DNA from: Streptomyces sp. NBC_00820
GTDB lineage: Bacteria; Actinomycetota; Actinomycetes; Streptomycetales; Streptomycetaceae
Direction: 5' to 3'
Assembly (NCBI RefSeq): GCF_036347055.1
Contig: NZ_CP108882.1
Coordinates: 2,927,001 to 2,991,000, forward strand
Length of the DNA: 64,000 nt
This document shows, piece by piece, positions 45,245-53,440 of this stretch. Made by a program: the position numbers and the translations under genes. Under the pieces are notes generated by a model. The model was not told the origin of the DNA and did not search any database. It saw nothing but the letters and a program-made list of their open reading frames with translations. Within the stretch, counting starts at the first letter, position 1; the number at the start of each line of letters is the position of its first letter.

Positions 45245-45862
45245 TCAGGCACCGGTGCCGCCGCCTCCCGGAACACCCGAGGCGTGCGTGATGATCTCGT
45301 CAATGAGACCGTACTCCTTGGCCTCTTCCGGGGTGAACCAGCGGTCGCGGTCGCCGTCGCGGACGATCGTCTCGACGGTCTGGCCGGAGTGCAGCGCGGT
45401 CAGCTCGGACATGGTCTTCTTGGTACGCAGCAGGTACTGGGCCTGGATCTTGATGTCCGAGACCGTACCGCCCAGGCCCGCGGAGCCCTGGTGCATCATG
45501 ATGTCCGTGTGCGGCAGGGCGAAGCGCTTGCCGGCGGTACCGCCGGTGAGCAGGAACTGGCCCATCGAGGCCGCCATGCCCATGCCGATCGTGACCACGT
45601 CGTTCGGGATGTACTGCATGGTGTCGTAGATCGCCATACCGGCCGTCACCGAGCCGCCGGGGCTGTTGATGTACAGGAAGATGTCCTTGTCCGGGTCGGC
45701 GGCAAGGAGCAGCAGCTGTGCGGTGATCTTGTTGGCGATGTCGTCGTCGACCTGCTGGCCGAGGAAGATGATCCGCTCGTTGAGCAGCCGGTTGTAGACC
45801 TGGTCGCCGAGGCCACCACCGATGGAGGGCTCGCCGGCGGCTGAGGGCATCAGATTCGTCAC
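45245..45862 (-). CDS. clpP1: ClpP1 protease subunit
   Basis: A 205-aa serine peptidase, first gene of the clpP1-clpP2 unit. The triad is Ser99 ([10 protein letters not shown]), His124 (IMMHQGSAG) and Asp169. The C-terminus ends GGGGTGA. The GTG at 45862 is preceded by GGTGG four bases away; an in-frame start at 45904 would give 219 aa and is also in use in annotations. A ClgR-type operator lies about 140 bp upstream, in agreement with activation of clpP1P2 by ClgR in Streptomyces. Confidence 0.95.
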   Translation of the reverse strand: MTNLMPSAAGEPSIGGGLGDQVYNRLLNERIIFLGQQVDDDIANKITAQLLLLAADPDKDIFLYINSPGGSVTAGMAIYDTMQYIPNDVVTIGMGMAASMGQFLLTGGTAGKRFALPHTDIMMHQGSAGLGGTVSDIKIQAQYLLRTKKTMSELTALHSGQTVETIVRDGDRDRWFTPEEAKEYGLIDEIITHASGVPGGGGTGA

Positions 45863-45955
45863 GTATCCACCTGCTCGTCTTACGACGGCGCCGGGCCGTC
45901 TCACGTTGTCCTGCTGGGGCTTAGCGGGAAATCCAGCTTGCCCTCGTCTTCATGG

Positions 45956-46013
45956 ACCCTAACGCTCGGTGCCCTTCAGGGAATCCCGGAGATGAGGGTG
46001 TTCGCCGGGGGCG
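45956..46013 (-). promoter_or_regulatory. clpP1 promoter with ClgR operator
   Basis: GTTCGC-N5-GCG (46000-46013, read on the plus strand) matches exactly the ClgR operator reported for S. lividans clpP1. About 40 bp nearer the gene a TAGGGT -10 hexamer (45961-45956) lies without a good -35, as expected for an activator-dependent promoter. The leader to the clpP1 start would be about 90 nt. Confidence 0.6.
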
Positions 46014-46060
46014 TAGCGGTGGGCTCCGCCTTCGGGGCGGCCCGCGGTTCGTGGAGGGCG

Positions 46061-46150
46061 GTGCGGATCGCCGGCGGGCCGCGGGTTCGCCGTGACCGCT
46101 CACGCCCCGCGGCGGAGCCGGAATCCGGCACAGCCCCGCGCCCCCTGGGA
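46061..46150. repeat. diverged copy of the dispersed intergenic repeat
   Basis: It shares GTGCGGATC, GCGGCGGAGCCG and CACAGCCCCGCGCCCC with the two folC-valS copies, in the same orientation relative to the neighbouring genes. It lies between the clpP1 promoter and the tig terminator. Confidence 0.65.
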
Positions 46151-46172
46151 GTCTCTCCCGGCGCAAGAGAAA

Positions 46173-46205
46173 CGGGCCCCCGGGAGACATGCTCCCGGGG
46201 GCCCG
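46173..46205 (-). terminator. tig terminator
   Basis: A perfect 14-bp stem (CGGGCCCCCGGGAG) with a 5-nt loop lies 30 nt past the tig stop; on the minus strand it is followed by TTTCTCTT. Confidence 0.88.
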
Positions 46206-46235
46206 TCCGCGTCTTCAGGGACGCCGCGGAGCCGG

Positions 46236-47609
46236 TCAGGCCTCCGTGGTCTCCTCGGTGACCTCGGCGGCGGCCTCGGTCTCCGTGGTCTCCTCGTCCT
46301 CGTCGTCCAGGTCGACGACCTCGCCGTTGGTGTCCTTCACCGTGGCGGCCTCGACCACGACGGCCAGGGCCTTGCCGCGGGCGACCTCACCGACGAGGAG
46401 CGGCACCTGGCCACCCTCGACGACGGCCTGGGCGAACTGGTCGGGGGACATGCCGGAGGAGGCCGCACGCCGCATGAGGTGCTCGGTGAGCTCCTCCTGG
46501 TTGACGTTGAGGTTCTCCTTCTTGACCAGCTCGTCGAGGACGAACTGGGTCTTGATGCCCTTGACCGCGGCCTCGCGGGTCTCGGTGTCGAACTCCTCGG
46601 CGGTCTTGCCCTGGATCTCCAGGTACTTGTCGAGGGTCAGGCCCATCTGGCCGAGCTGGTGGTGCTCCAGGTTGTGCTTGCGGGTGTTGATCTCGTCCTC
46701 GAGCAGCTTCTCGGGGACGGGGACCTCGACCAGCTCGAGGAGCTTCTCCAGGACGCGCTCCTGCGCCTGGGTGGCCTGGTCGAACTGCTTCATGTTCGTC
46801 AGGCGCTTGACGCTGTCGGCCTTGAGCTCGTCCAGCGTGTCGAACTCCGAGGCGAGCTGCGCGAACTCGTCGTCCAGCTCCGGCAGTTCACGCTTGGCGA
46901 CCTGGGTGACCTTGACGGTGACCTCGGACTCCTTGCCCGCGGCGGAGCCGCCCTTCAGCTCGGAGGTGAAGGTGCCCTCCTCGCCGGCGGACAGGCCCTT
47001 GACGGCGTCGTCGATGCCGTCGAGCAGCTCGCCGGAGCCGATGGTGTAGGACACGCCGTTCGCGACGCCGTCCTCCAGGACCTCGCCGTCGACCTTGGCC
47101 TCGAGGTCGATGGTGACGACGTCGCCGTCCTCGGCGGCACGCTCGACCGGGGCGGTCGAGGCGAAGCGCTCGCGCAGCTGCTCGACCGACTTCTCGATGT
47201 CCTCGTCGGTGACCTCGATGGCGTCGACCTCGACCTCGATGCCGGAGTAGTCCGGGATCTCGAGGGACGGGCGGATGTCGACCTCGGCGGTGAAGTTCAG
47301 CGTCTCGCCGTCCTTCAGCTCGGTGATGTCGACCTCGGGCTGGCCCAGCGGGCTCAGCTCGGCCTCGTTGACCGCTTCGGTGTAGAACTTCGGGAGCGCG
47401 TCGTTGACGGCCTCTTCGAGCACAGCACCGCGACCGAACCGCTGGTCGATGACGCGGGCCGGGATCTTGCCCTTACGGAAGCCCTTCACCGTGACCTGCT
47501 GGTTGATCTTCTTGTACGCCGCGTCGAGGCTGTCCTTGAGCTCCTCGAAGGGCACCTCGACAGTGAGCCGAACCCGGGTCGGGTTCAGGGTCTCCACGGC
47601 GCTCTTCAC
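46236..47609 (-). CDS. tig: trigger factor
   Basis: The ribosome-bound chaperone with peptidyl-prolyl isomerase activity, 457 aa. The N-terminal ribosome-binding signature [17 protein letters not shown] is at about 43-59, the FKBP-like domain follows ([20 protein letters not shown]), and the helical chaperone domain completes the fold. The C-terminus is an acidic Glu/Thr tail. The GTG at 47609 follows AAGGAGA; an open frame to 47729 lacks one. It lies upstream of clpP1, the usual order tig-clpP-clpX. Confidence 0.97.
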   Translation of the reverse strand: MKSAVETLNPTRVRLTVEVPFEELKDSLDAAYKKINQQVTVKGFRKGKIPARVIDQRFGRGAVLEEAVNDALPKFYTEAVNEAELSPLGQPEVDITELKDGETLNFTAEVDIRPSLEIPDYSGIEVEVDAIEVTDEDIEKSVEQLRERFASTAPVERAAEDGDVVTIDLEAKVDGEVLEDGVANGVSYTIGSGELLDGIDDAVKGLSAGEEGTFTSELKGGSAAGKESEVTVKVTQVAKRELPELDDEFAQLASEFDTLDELKADSVKRLTNMKQFDQATQAQERVLEKLLELVEVPVPEKLLEDEINTRKHNLEHHQLGQMGLTLDKYLEIQGKTAEEFDTETREAAVKGIKTQFVLDELVKKENLNVNQEELTEHLMRRAASSGMSPDQFAQAVVEGGQVPLLVGEVARGKALAVVVEAATVKDTNGEVVDLDDEDEETTETEAAAEVTEETTEA

Positions 47610-47843
47610 GGTTCGGTCTCCTTGTGGCTGACTGCTTGGGTTCTGCCGGAGCCAGACAGCTCCGGCGGATTCGCCGCCCGGAGGAGTACGCAGGCCATGA
47701 GGCCGGACACACGGGCGGGCAGCTTGCATAGTAGCCGCAGCCGGTCAGCGCCCCAAAAGGCGACCATCCCGACACCGTGATCCACGATCATCACGACACC
47801 GGCGTTCGGCGGCCTTCGGCGGTCTTCGATCGGTCTTCGGTGG

Positions 47844-47917
47844 TCGGGGTGGCGGGATTTGAACCCACGGCCTTCCGCTCCCAAAGCGGACGCGCTACCA
47901 AGCTGCGCCACACCCCG
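47844..47917 (-). tRNA. tRNA-Pro(UGG)
   Basis: A 74-nt cloverleaf. Acceptor arms CGGGGTG and CACCCCG pair; the anticodon stem TCCGC/GCGGA encloses loop TTTGGGA with anticodon TGG; the T loop is GGTTCAAATC. The 3' CCA is not encoded. Confidence 0.97.
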
Positions 47918-48101
47918 TCTGGTGCGACACGTAGGGTACATGCCCGAGCCGGATGCGTCGGCCGTATCGCCGGGTGGTGGGCGGTGGCGGCGTACTCGCG
48001 CCGACTCGCGGCGTCCGCGCCGCACCCCACGTTGGCCTCAGCGGCGGCGAACCCGCTACGATGCCTCCAGTGCCGCGGTCACCGACCTGCGGCGCAGTGT
48101 C

Positions 48102-48172
48102 GCGGGCGTAGCTCAATGGTAGAGCACTAGTCTTCCAAACTAGCTACGCGGGTTCGATTCCCGTCGCCCGCT
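48102..48172 (+). tRNA. tRNA-Gly(UCC)
   Basis: A 71-nt cloverleaf. GCGGGCG pairs with CGCCCGC; the anticodon stem CTAGT/ACTAG encloses CTTCCAA with anticodon TCC; the T loop is GGTTCGATTCC. CCA is not encoded. It is divergent from tRNA-Pro, with 184 bp between them and no gene. Confidence 0.97.
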
Positions 48173-48181
48173 CTGTACGGC

Positions 48182-48222
48182 TCAGGGGCCCGGATTCCGC
48201 ATCGACGGAACCGGGCCCCTGA
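48182..48222 (+). terminator. terminator of tRNA-Gly
   Basis: A 12-bp outer stem (TCAGGGGCCCGG) and, after a one-base bulge, TTCCG/CGGAA enclose a 6-nt loop, 9 nt after the tRNA. Confidence 0.85.
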
Positions 48223-48300
48223 CGCGTTTCGGCCGCCGGTCCGCGTCGGTGTCGGTGCCGGCGCCCGGAAGTGGATCCCCGTCGCCGGACAGCGGCCGGC

Positions 48301-48366
<66 letters not shown>

Positions 48367-48370
48367 CGGA

Positions 48371-48565
48371 TCAGAATCTGATCGAGTCGATGCTGTCGGC
48401 TATCGAGTTCAGGAACCGGCTGATGGACGGCGCCATACCGGTGGAGGCGAGGAAGAACCCGAAGAGGATCGCGACGATGGCGGGACCGGCCTTGATGTTC
48501 CCCCCTCGGATCAGTACTACAAGGATGATCGCCAACAGCAGCACCACGGACAGTGAAATGGCCAC
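48371..48565 (-). CDS. small membrane protein, 64 aa
   Basis: A conserved-looking tiny protein of unknown function. It starts at a GTG (48565) with GAGGG about 11 nt upstream. The sequence MAISLSVVLLLAIILVVLIR is a membrane helix, then AGPAIVAILFGFFLASTGMA is a second one, followed by a short amphipathic end (SRFLNSIADSIDSIRF). The pattern of helix, short loop, helix is that of small Streptomyces membrane proteins whose role is not known. Confidence 0.75.
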   Translation of the reverse strand: MAISLSVVLLLAIILVVLIRGGNIKAGPAIVAILFGFFLASTGMAPSISRFLNSIADSIDSIRF

Positions 48566-48967
48566 AACTGATCACACCCTCGGTCGGTTCGCTCTCCCGG
48601 CCCGGAGGTGCGGCCACGCGCACCCCCGCCAGAACCATCGTGCCACCAACACGGCCTGTGTATGCGGCTCGTGACACATCGTCGGCCGACGGCCCGGGAC
48701 GCGCGCCGCCCCGCGCGCCAATTCGGTGCGTCGTCGGGCCGTGATCGCGCGGCGAATTAAGCGACTTCGTTTCGGTGTCCACCCATCACCAGTGCAGGTA
48801 ATTGGAATTGATGACACGGAGGCGAGATATGCCCTAATTAGTCGGCATGAATCGGGACATCGAGGGTGAAAGAGTGGTCGGATGTGCCCGCCATCACGTG
48901 AACCGGGCAGGCACGTGACGTAATTACCGGGGCACCCGCAGGTGATAACCAGGAATGACCACGAGGT
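48566..48967. other. intergenic stretch, no gene seen
   Basis: This part of the 439-bp gap between the small membrane protein and the acyltransferase gene is AT-richer than average (especially 48790-48850). It should contain the promoter for the minus-strand gene. I see no open frame with a ribosome site and no strong hairpin. Confidence 0.5.
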
Positions 48968-48997
48968 TTTACGGAATCCCGCAGACGACGCTAGGGT
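48968..48997 (+). promoter_or_regulatory. strong promoter of a leaderless mRNA
   Basis: TTTACG (48968-48973), an 18-nt spacer and TAGGGT (48992-48997) resemble the vegetative HrdB consensus. The ATG at 49005 follows 7 nt after the -10, and no ribosome site is present, so the mRNA should begin at or beside the ATG. Confidence 0.6.
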
Positions 48998-49004
48998 GCC
49001 CCTG

Positions 49005-50195
49005 ATGTTTGACGCCGCCCCGTCCCCCGGCCAGAACCGCAGACCACTCCCGCCGCCGCAGTCGCCGGCGAACGGAGTGCCCAGTCCGCGAACCCCGACG
49101 GATACACGGGAGGAGCAGAAGAAAACCGACAGACCGGGCAAACAGCGCGACGCGTTCTTCGACAACGCCAAGTACCTGTCGATCGTGCTCGTCGCGATCG
49201 CTCACTCGTGGGAGCCGCTGAAGGGTGACAGCCGGATCCTGGAGAGCGCGTACACGGTCGTGTACACCTTCCACATGCCGGCGTTCATCATCATCTCCGG
49301 CTTCTTCTCGCGCAGCTTCGACATGCGCCCGGACCGGCTGAAGCGGCTGATCACCGGCGTGGTCGTGCCGTACGTCCTGTTCGAGACGGCCTACCCGCTC
49401 TTCAAGAACCTCGTCGTGGACGGCTCCCACGAGCAGATCAGTCTGCTCGATCCGTGGTACCTGACCTGGTTCCTGTGCGCGCTGTTCGTCTGGCGGCTGA
49501 CCACGCCCGTCTGGAAGCTGGTCCGCTGGCCGCTCCCGCTGGCCATCGGCATCGCCATGCTGGCGTCCGTCACCCCGAGCATCGGCGACGACCTGGATCT
49601 CCAGCGCATCCTGCAGTTCCTGCCGTACTTCGTGTTCGGCCTGTGCATGAAGCCCGAGCACTTCCACCTGGTGCGCCGCCGCTGGGTGCGGATCGCCTCG
49701 GTGCCGGTGTTCGCCGCCGCGCTGGTGGTGGGCTGGTGGGCCATACCGCGCATGCACACGGGCTGGTTCTACCACCGTGCCTCGGCACAGGAGCTGGGCG
49801 CCCCGTGGTGGTGCGGCCCGGTGATGACGCTCGCGATGATGGGCTGCTCGCTGCTGCTGACGGCCTGCTTCTTCGCCTGGGTGCCGCGCCGCAAGATGTG
49901 GTTCACGGTCCTCGGCGCGGGCACCCTGTACGGCTACCTGCTGCACGGGTTCCTGGTGAAGTTCAGCGAGTACCGCGGCTGGTTCGACCACCCGTCGCTG
50001 CACCATCCGCTCGGCGAGATCCTGGTGTCGGTGCTGTTCGGCATCGCCGTGACCCTGCTCTGCACCCCGCCGGTCCAGCGGATCTTCCGCTTCGCGATGG
50101 AGCCGAAGATGGAGTGGGCGTTCAAGCGGGACGCGGCCGAACTGGCGCGGGAGCGCCAGCGGAAGGAAAACGAACGCGAGAAGGTCAGCGCTTAG
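49005..50195 (+). CDS. membrane acyltransferase (acyltransferase-3 family)
   Basis: A 396-aa polytopic protein of the acyltransferase-3 family, which acetylates or acylates sugars of cell-surface polymers or natural products. An N-terminal polar stretch is followed by DNAKYLSIVLVAIAHSWEPL with the conserved His, FHMPAFIIISGFF, and about ten membrane helices. The C-terminus is a cytoplasmic charged helix (AELARERQRKENEREKV). The ATG at 49005 fits the leaderless promoter; an in-frame start at 48942 lies upstream of that promoter. Together with the wall-polymer genes elsewhere it may decorate an envelope polysaccharide, but the substrate cannot be read here. Confidence 0.85.
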   Translation: MFDAAPSPGQNRRPLPPPQSPANGVPSPRTPTDTREEQKKTDRPGKQRDAFFDNAKYLSIVLVAIAHSWEPLKGDSRILESAYTVVYTFHMPAFIIISGFFSRSFDMRPDRLKRLITGVVVPYVLFETAYPLFKNLVVDGSHEQISLLDPWYLTWFLCALFVWRLTTPVWKLVRWPLPLAIGIAMLASVTPSIGDDLDLQRILQFLPYFVFGLCMKPEHFHLVRRRWVRIASVPVFAAALVVGWWAIPRMHTGWFYHRASAQELGAPWWCGPVMTLAMMGCSLLLTACFFAWVPRRKMWFTVLGAGTLYGYLLHGFLVKFSEYRGWFDHPSLHHPLGEILVSVLFGIAVTLLCTPPVQRIFRFAMEPKMEWAFKRDAAELARERQRKENEREKVSA

Positions 50196-50228
50196 CGCGG
50201 ACCGGCGCCGGACGTACCGGCCGGCGCC

Positions 50229-50684
50229 TCACCCCTCCCCCTGACCGAGAAGTACGCGCATCCGGGCGTACTTCTCGGTCAGTCGTTTCCGGGTCGCCTC
50301 ATCCAGGACCGCGAGCCGCGCGGGGTCGGCGTTGTGCGCCAGGTCCGCCCGCTTCACCAGCAGTGCGCCCGGGGTGTCGAGGATGCGGCGCGCGTACGCC
50401 TCCGGTGCCTCGCCGGCCCGCTTGGTGACGGCGCGCACGATGGCCTTGGTGCGCGGCGTCAGGGCGGCCTCCGCCAGCCACCGCTCGCTCAGCGCGTCGT
50501 CCTCGACGGCGTCGTGCAGCCAGGCCGCAGCGATCTGCCCGGTGTCCCCGCCGCGGGCACGGACGCCCTCCGCGACGGCGGCGAGGTGCTCGGCGTAGGG
50601 CCGTCCCGCCTTGTCGGTCTGCCCCGCGTGGGCGGCCCGGGCGAGGCTCTCGACCTCGGCGAGGGTGAGGAGGGTTCGGGTCAC
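50229..50684 (-). CDS. small HD-domain hydrolase (MESH1/SpoT-like)
   Basis: A 151-aa single-domain HD phosphohydrolase. HAGQTDKAGRPYAEHLAAVA and AAWLHDAVEDD carry the metal-binding His and the HD-ED pair typical of (p)ppGpp hydrolases of the SpoT/MESH1 type; KRADLAHN is the late motif. There is no synthetase, TGS or ACT domain. The GTG at 50684 has GAGGAGA upstream. Its last codons contain a perfect 16-bp inverted repeat, so the terminator lies inside the gene. Substrates of such small enzymes are not always ppGpp. Confidence 0.82.
   Translation of the reverse strand: MTRTLLTLAEVESLARAAHAGQTDKAGRPYAEHLAAVAEGVRARGGDTGQIAAAWLHDAVEDDALSERWLAEAALTPRTKAIVRAVTKRAGEAPEAYARRILDTPGALLVKRADLAHNADPARLAVLDEATRKRLTEKYARMRVLLGQGEG
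50241..50282. terminator. terminator overlapping the end of the HD gene
   Basis: CTGACCGAGAAGTACG and its perfect complement enclose a 10-nt loop. It lies inside the last 18 codons of the HD gene and 45 nt past the convergent acyltransferase stop, so it can serve both. Confidence 0.75.
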
Positions 50685-50727
50685 CGGATCAGTGTCTCCT
50701 CTCCGGGCCCGGGTGCGCCGCGCACAT

Positions 50728-50822
50728 CGGACCCGCCGCCCGCACCGGACCAGCCGGACCCACCGCACACACCGGATCGCCGGACCCGCCGCGCACACCG
50801 GACCGCCGGACCCGCCCCGCGG
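50728..50822. repeat. GC-rich tandem repeat
   Basis: Units of CACACCGGACCGCCGGACCCGCC type, period about 28-30 bp with shorter sub-repeats of CCGGAC, fill the gap between the HD gene and the SpoIIE gene. Confidence 0.65.
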
Positions 50823-50837
50823 CCGGCGCCGGTCCGA

Positions 50838-52010
50838 TCAGCGGGCCGCCGCCGAGGCCTCGCGGCAGATCAGCAGCAGGGCACGGTCGTCGTTGACGTC
50901 CTTCGCGACCGCCTCGATGAGGTGCCAGGCGGCGCCGTGGAAGCCGCCGGCGACATAGCGGTCGGCCTCGCCGGTGAGCCGGTCGATGCCCTCGACGATG
51001 TCGCGGTCGGAGGTCTCCACCAGGCCGTCGGTGAACAGCATCAGCACGTCCCCGGGGCGCAGCGAGCCCTTCACCGGGTCGAACTGGGCGCCGTCGTACA
51101 CCCCGAGCAGCGGGCCCTCGGCGGCCTTCTCCTTCCAGCGGCCGCTGCCCGCGCTCAGCTGGAGACCCGGCGGGTGGCCCGCGGTGTACAGCTCGTAGTC
51201 CCCGGAGTCGAGGTCCAGCACCAGGTGGATGGAGGTGGCGAAGCCCTCGTCCCAGTCCTGGCGCAGGAGGTAGCCGTTGGCGGCCGTGAGGAAGGCGTGC
51301 GGCGGGAGGGAGCCCAGCAGGCCCCCGAACGCGCCGGACAGCAGCAGCGCGCGCGATCCTGCGTCCATGCCCTTGCCGGACACGTCCGTGAGGACGACTT
51401 CCAGGGTGCGGCCGTTGTTGGTGCGGGCCGCGACGACGAAGTCGCCGGAGAAGGACTGGCCACCCGCCGGGCGCAGCGCCATCTCGTGGTGCCAGCCCTG
51501 GGGAAGCTTGGGCAGCGTGCTCTGCACCCGGATGCGCTCGCGCAGGTCGAAGAGCATGGTGCCGCCGCGCCGCCAGGGCACTCCGACCCGGCTGCGGAAC
51601 TGCGCGGTCAGCAGCCCGAAGAGACCGCACGCGGCGACGACGAGGACCACGCCGGGGGTGACCCGGGAGGGGCCCTCGGTGTACGGGCCGAGCCGTACCG
51701 ACTCCACGATCAGCGCGGTGGCCGCGGTCGCGTACAGGCCCAGCAGGCTCGCCGGGCGCAGCAGCAGGCCGCCCGCGACGATCGGCAGCACGAGGGTGGC
51801 CGGGGAGCACCACACCGAGTTGCCGAGGGTCATGGCGGCGAGGACGGGGACGGTCAGCAGCAGGCCGACCAGCGCGATCCAGTCCGAGCCGTTGCCGCGG
51901 AAGTAGTCCACGGCGCTTCTGCGCAGGCCGACGCGGGCCCGGTGCCACTGCATACGCCACCGTGCCGTGAACGTATCGGCCTTCGCGCGCCGCTCTCGTC
52001 CTGCCGTCAT
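50838..52010 (-). CDS. membrane PP2C-type (SpoIIE) serine phosphatase
   Basis: A 390-aa protein phosphatase. The N-terminal half has about four membrane helices (WIALVGLLLTVPVLAAMTL, LLGLYATAATALIVESV, PGVVLVVAACGLFGLLTAQF). The C-terminal SpoIIE domain shows GGQSFSGDF, VVLTDVSGKGMDAGSRAL, YTAGHPPG and LFTDGLVETSDRD with the metal-binding Asp residues. Such proteins dephosphorylate anti-anti-sigma factors; Streptomyces has dozens and the partner of this one is not encoded nearby. It is divergent from the acetyltransferase gene. Confidence 0.93.
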   Translation of the reverse strand: MTAGRERRAKADTFTARWRMQWHRARVGLRRSAVDYFRGNGSDWIALVGLLLTVPVLAAMTLGNSVWCSPATLVLPIVAGGLLLRPASLLGLYATAATALIVESVRLGPYTEGPSRVTPGVVLVVAACGLFGLLTAQFRSRVGVPWRRGGTMLFDLRERIRVQSTLPKLPQGWHHEMALRPAGGQSFSGDFVVAARTNNGRTLEVVLTDVSGKGMDAGSRALLLSGAFGGLLGSLPPHAFLTAANGYLLRQDWDEGFATSIHLVLDLDSGDYELYTAGHPPGLQLSAGSGRWKEKAAEGPLLGVYDGAQFDPVKGSLRPGDVLMLFTDGLVETSDRDIVEGIDRLTGEADRYVAGGFHGAAWHLIEAVAKDVNDDRALLLICREASAAAR

Positions 52011-52185
52011 CAGTTCGGGACCCTATCCATCGGACCGGCCGCTTGGCACGGGAGGTCCCACTTGTCCCCCGTGCGAGGCTCGTTTTCATGTTTCAACCAC
52101 CCAGTGAACGGCACCGAGGGCCCTCTCGTCGCCGCCAGGGAGAAATTCGCTCGCTCGTCCCGTACGGCACTGGTAGGCATGGCTC

Positions 52186-53427
52186 ATGGGGACTGACCGT
52201 GCGACGGAGTTGAAGGTGCTGCGGCCCGAGGAGTGGGACGGCTGGTGGGACGGCCTGATCCGGGCCTTCGGCGACGGCCCCGTCACGGCCGAGGAGCGCG
52301 AACTGGACAGGTCCGTCACCGAGTTCGACCGTTCACTGGCCGCCTGGGACGGTGACACGGTGGTCGGTACGGCGGGAGCGTTCAGCTTCCGGATGACCGT
52401 GCCGGGCGGCACGCAGGTGCCGACCGCGGGCGTGACCATGGTGAGCGTCGCCGCCACGCACCGCCGGCGCGGGGTGCTGACGTCGATGATGCGGCGCCAA
52501 CTGGACGACGTACGCGCCCTGGGTGAGCCGCTGGCCGTGCTGACCGCCTCCGAGCCGGCGATCTACGGCCGCTTCGGGTACAACTCCGCGGCCTTCCAGG
52601 TCCATGCCGAGATCGACACGAGCCGGGTGACACTGGCGGTGCCCGCCGGCACCGAGGACGTACGTCTGCGGTACGCGAAGCCGGCCGATGTCCTCGACGC
52701 GTGCGAGGCGGTGTACGCCGCCCTTGTACCGCGCCGGCCGGGAATGCTGGACCGCCTGCCCGGCTGGGAGCAGGTCGCTCTGGTCGACCCGGAGAGCGGG
52801 CGGGACGGGGCGTCGGCGTTGCAGTGCGTGCTCGCCGAACGGGACGGCCGAGTGACCGGGTACGCGCGCTTTCGGACCAAGCTGGGCTGGGGGCCGAGCG
52901 GGCATGACGGCACGGTGAAGCTGGAGGCGCTGGAGGCGCTCGACCCGGCGACCGACGCCGCGCTGTGGCGGTTCCTGTGCGACATCGACCTGATGTCGAC
53001 GCTCTCGGTGCGCGGGCGTCCGGTGGACGACACCTGGCAGTACCTGGTCTCCGACATCCGGCGGTGCGTGCCGCGGCTGCGGGACTCCGCCTACGTCCGC
53101 CTGGTCGACGTCGGCAAGGCACTGGCGGCACGCAGCTACCAGGTGCCGGTGGACGTCGTGTTCGAAGTGGAGGACACCTTCTGCCCGTGGAACGCTGGGC
53201 GTTGGCGGCTCACCGGGGACGCCAAGGGGGCGGCCTGCGAGCGCACCTCCGACGCGGCCGAACTCTCCCTGTCCGTGAGGGAACTGGCCGCGTGCTATCT
53301 CGGCGGGGTGAGTCTTCTGTCGCTGGCGGCGGCCGGGCGGGTGCGCGAACTGCGGCCGGGGGCGCTGACGGAGGCGTCGGTGGCGTTCGGCTCACCGGTG
53401 GTGCCGTGGCTGCCGCACGGTTTCTGA
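52186..53427 (+). CDS. Eis-like GNAT acetyltransferase
   Basis: A 413-aa protein of the Eis (enhanced intracellular survival) type. It has an N-terminal GNAT domain with the acetyl-CoA loop THRRRGVLTSMMRRQLDDVR, an atypical second GNAT-like region and a sterol-carrier-like C-terminal domain. It ends HGF, and a free C-terminal carboxylate is catalytic in the mycobacterial Eis. YGRFGYNSAAF is the other conserved block. Known relatives acetylate aminoglycosides and many amines. No Shine-Dalgarno precedes the ATG at 52186; a TAGGCA hexamer about 9 nt upstream suggests a leaderless or near-leaderless mRNA. Confidence 0.9.
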   Translation: MGTDRATELKVLRPEEWDGWWDGLIRAFGDGPVTAEERELDRSVTEFDRSLAAWDGDTVVGTAGAFSFRMTVPGGTQVPTAGVTMVSVAATHRRRGVLTSMMRRQLDDVRALGEPLAVLTASEPAIYGRFGYNSAAFQVHAEIDTSRVTLAVPAGTEDVRLRYAKPADVLDACEAVYAALVPRRPGMLDRLPGWEQVALVDPESGRDGASALQCVLAERDGRVTGYARFRTKLGWGPSGHDGTVKLEALEALDPATDAALWRFLCDIDLMSTLSVRGRPVDDTWQYLVSDIRRCVPRLRDSAYVRLVDVGKALAARSYQVPVDVVFEVEDTFCPWNAGRWRLTGDAKGAACERTSDAAELSLSVRELAACYLGGVSLLSLAAAGRVRELRPGALTEASVAFGSPVVPWLPHGF

Positions 53428-53440
53428 GGGCGCCGGCCGC

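Noticed and set aside
47844..48172. tRNA pair as a phage or plasmid attachment site
   Set aside because: No integrase gene or direct repeat of a tRNA 3' end is present nearby.
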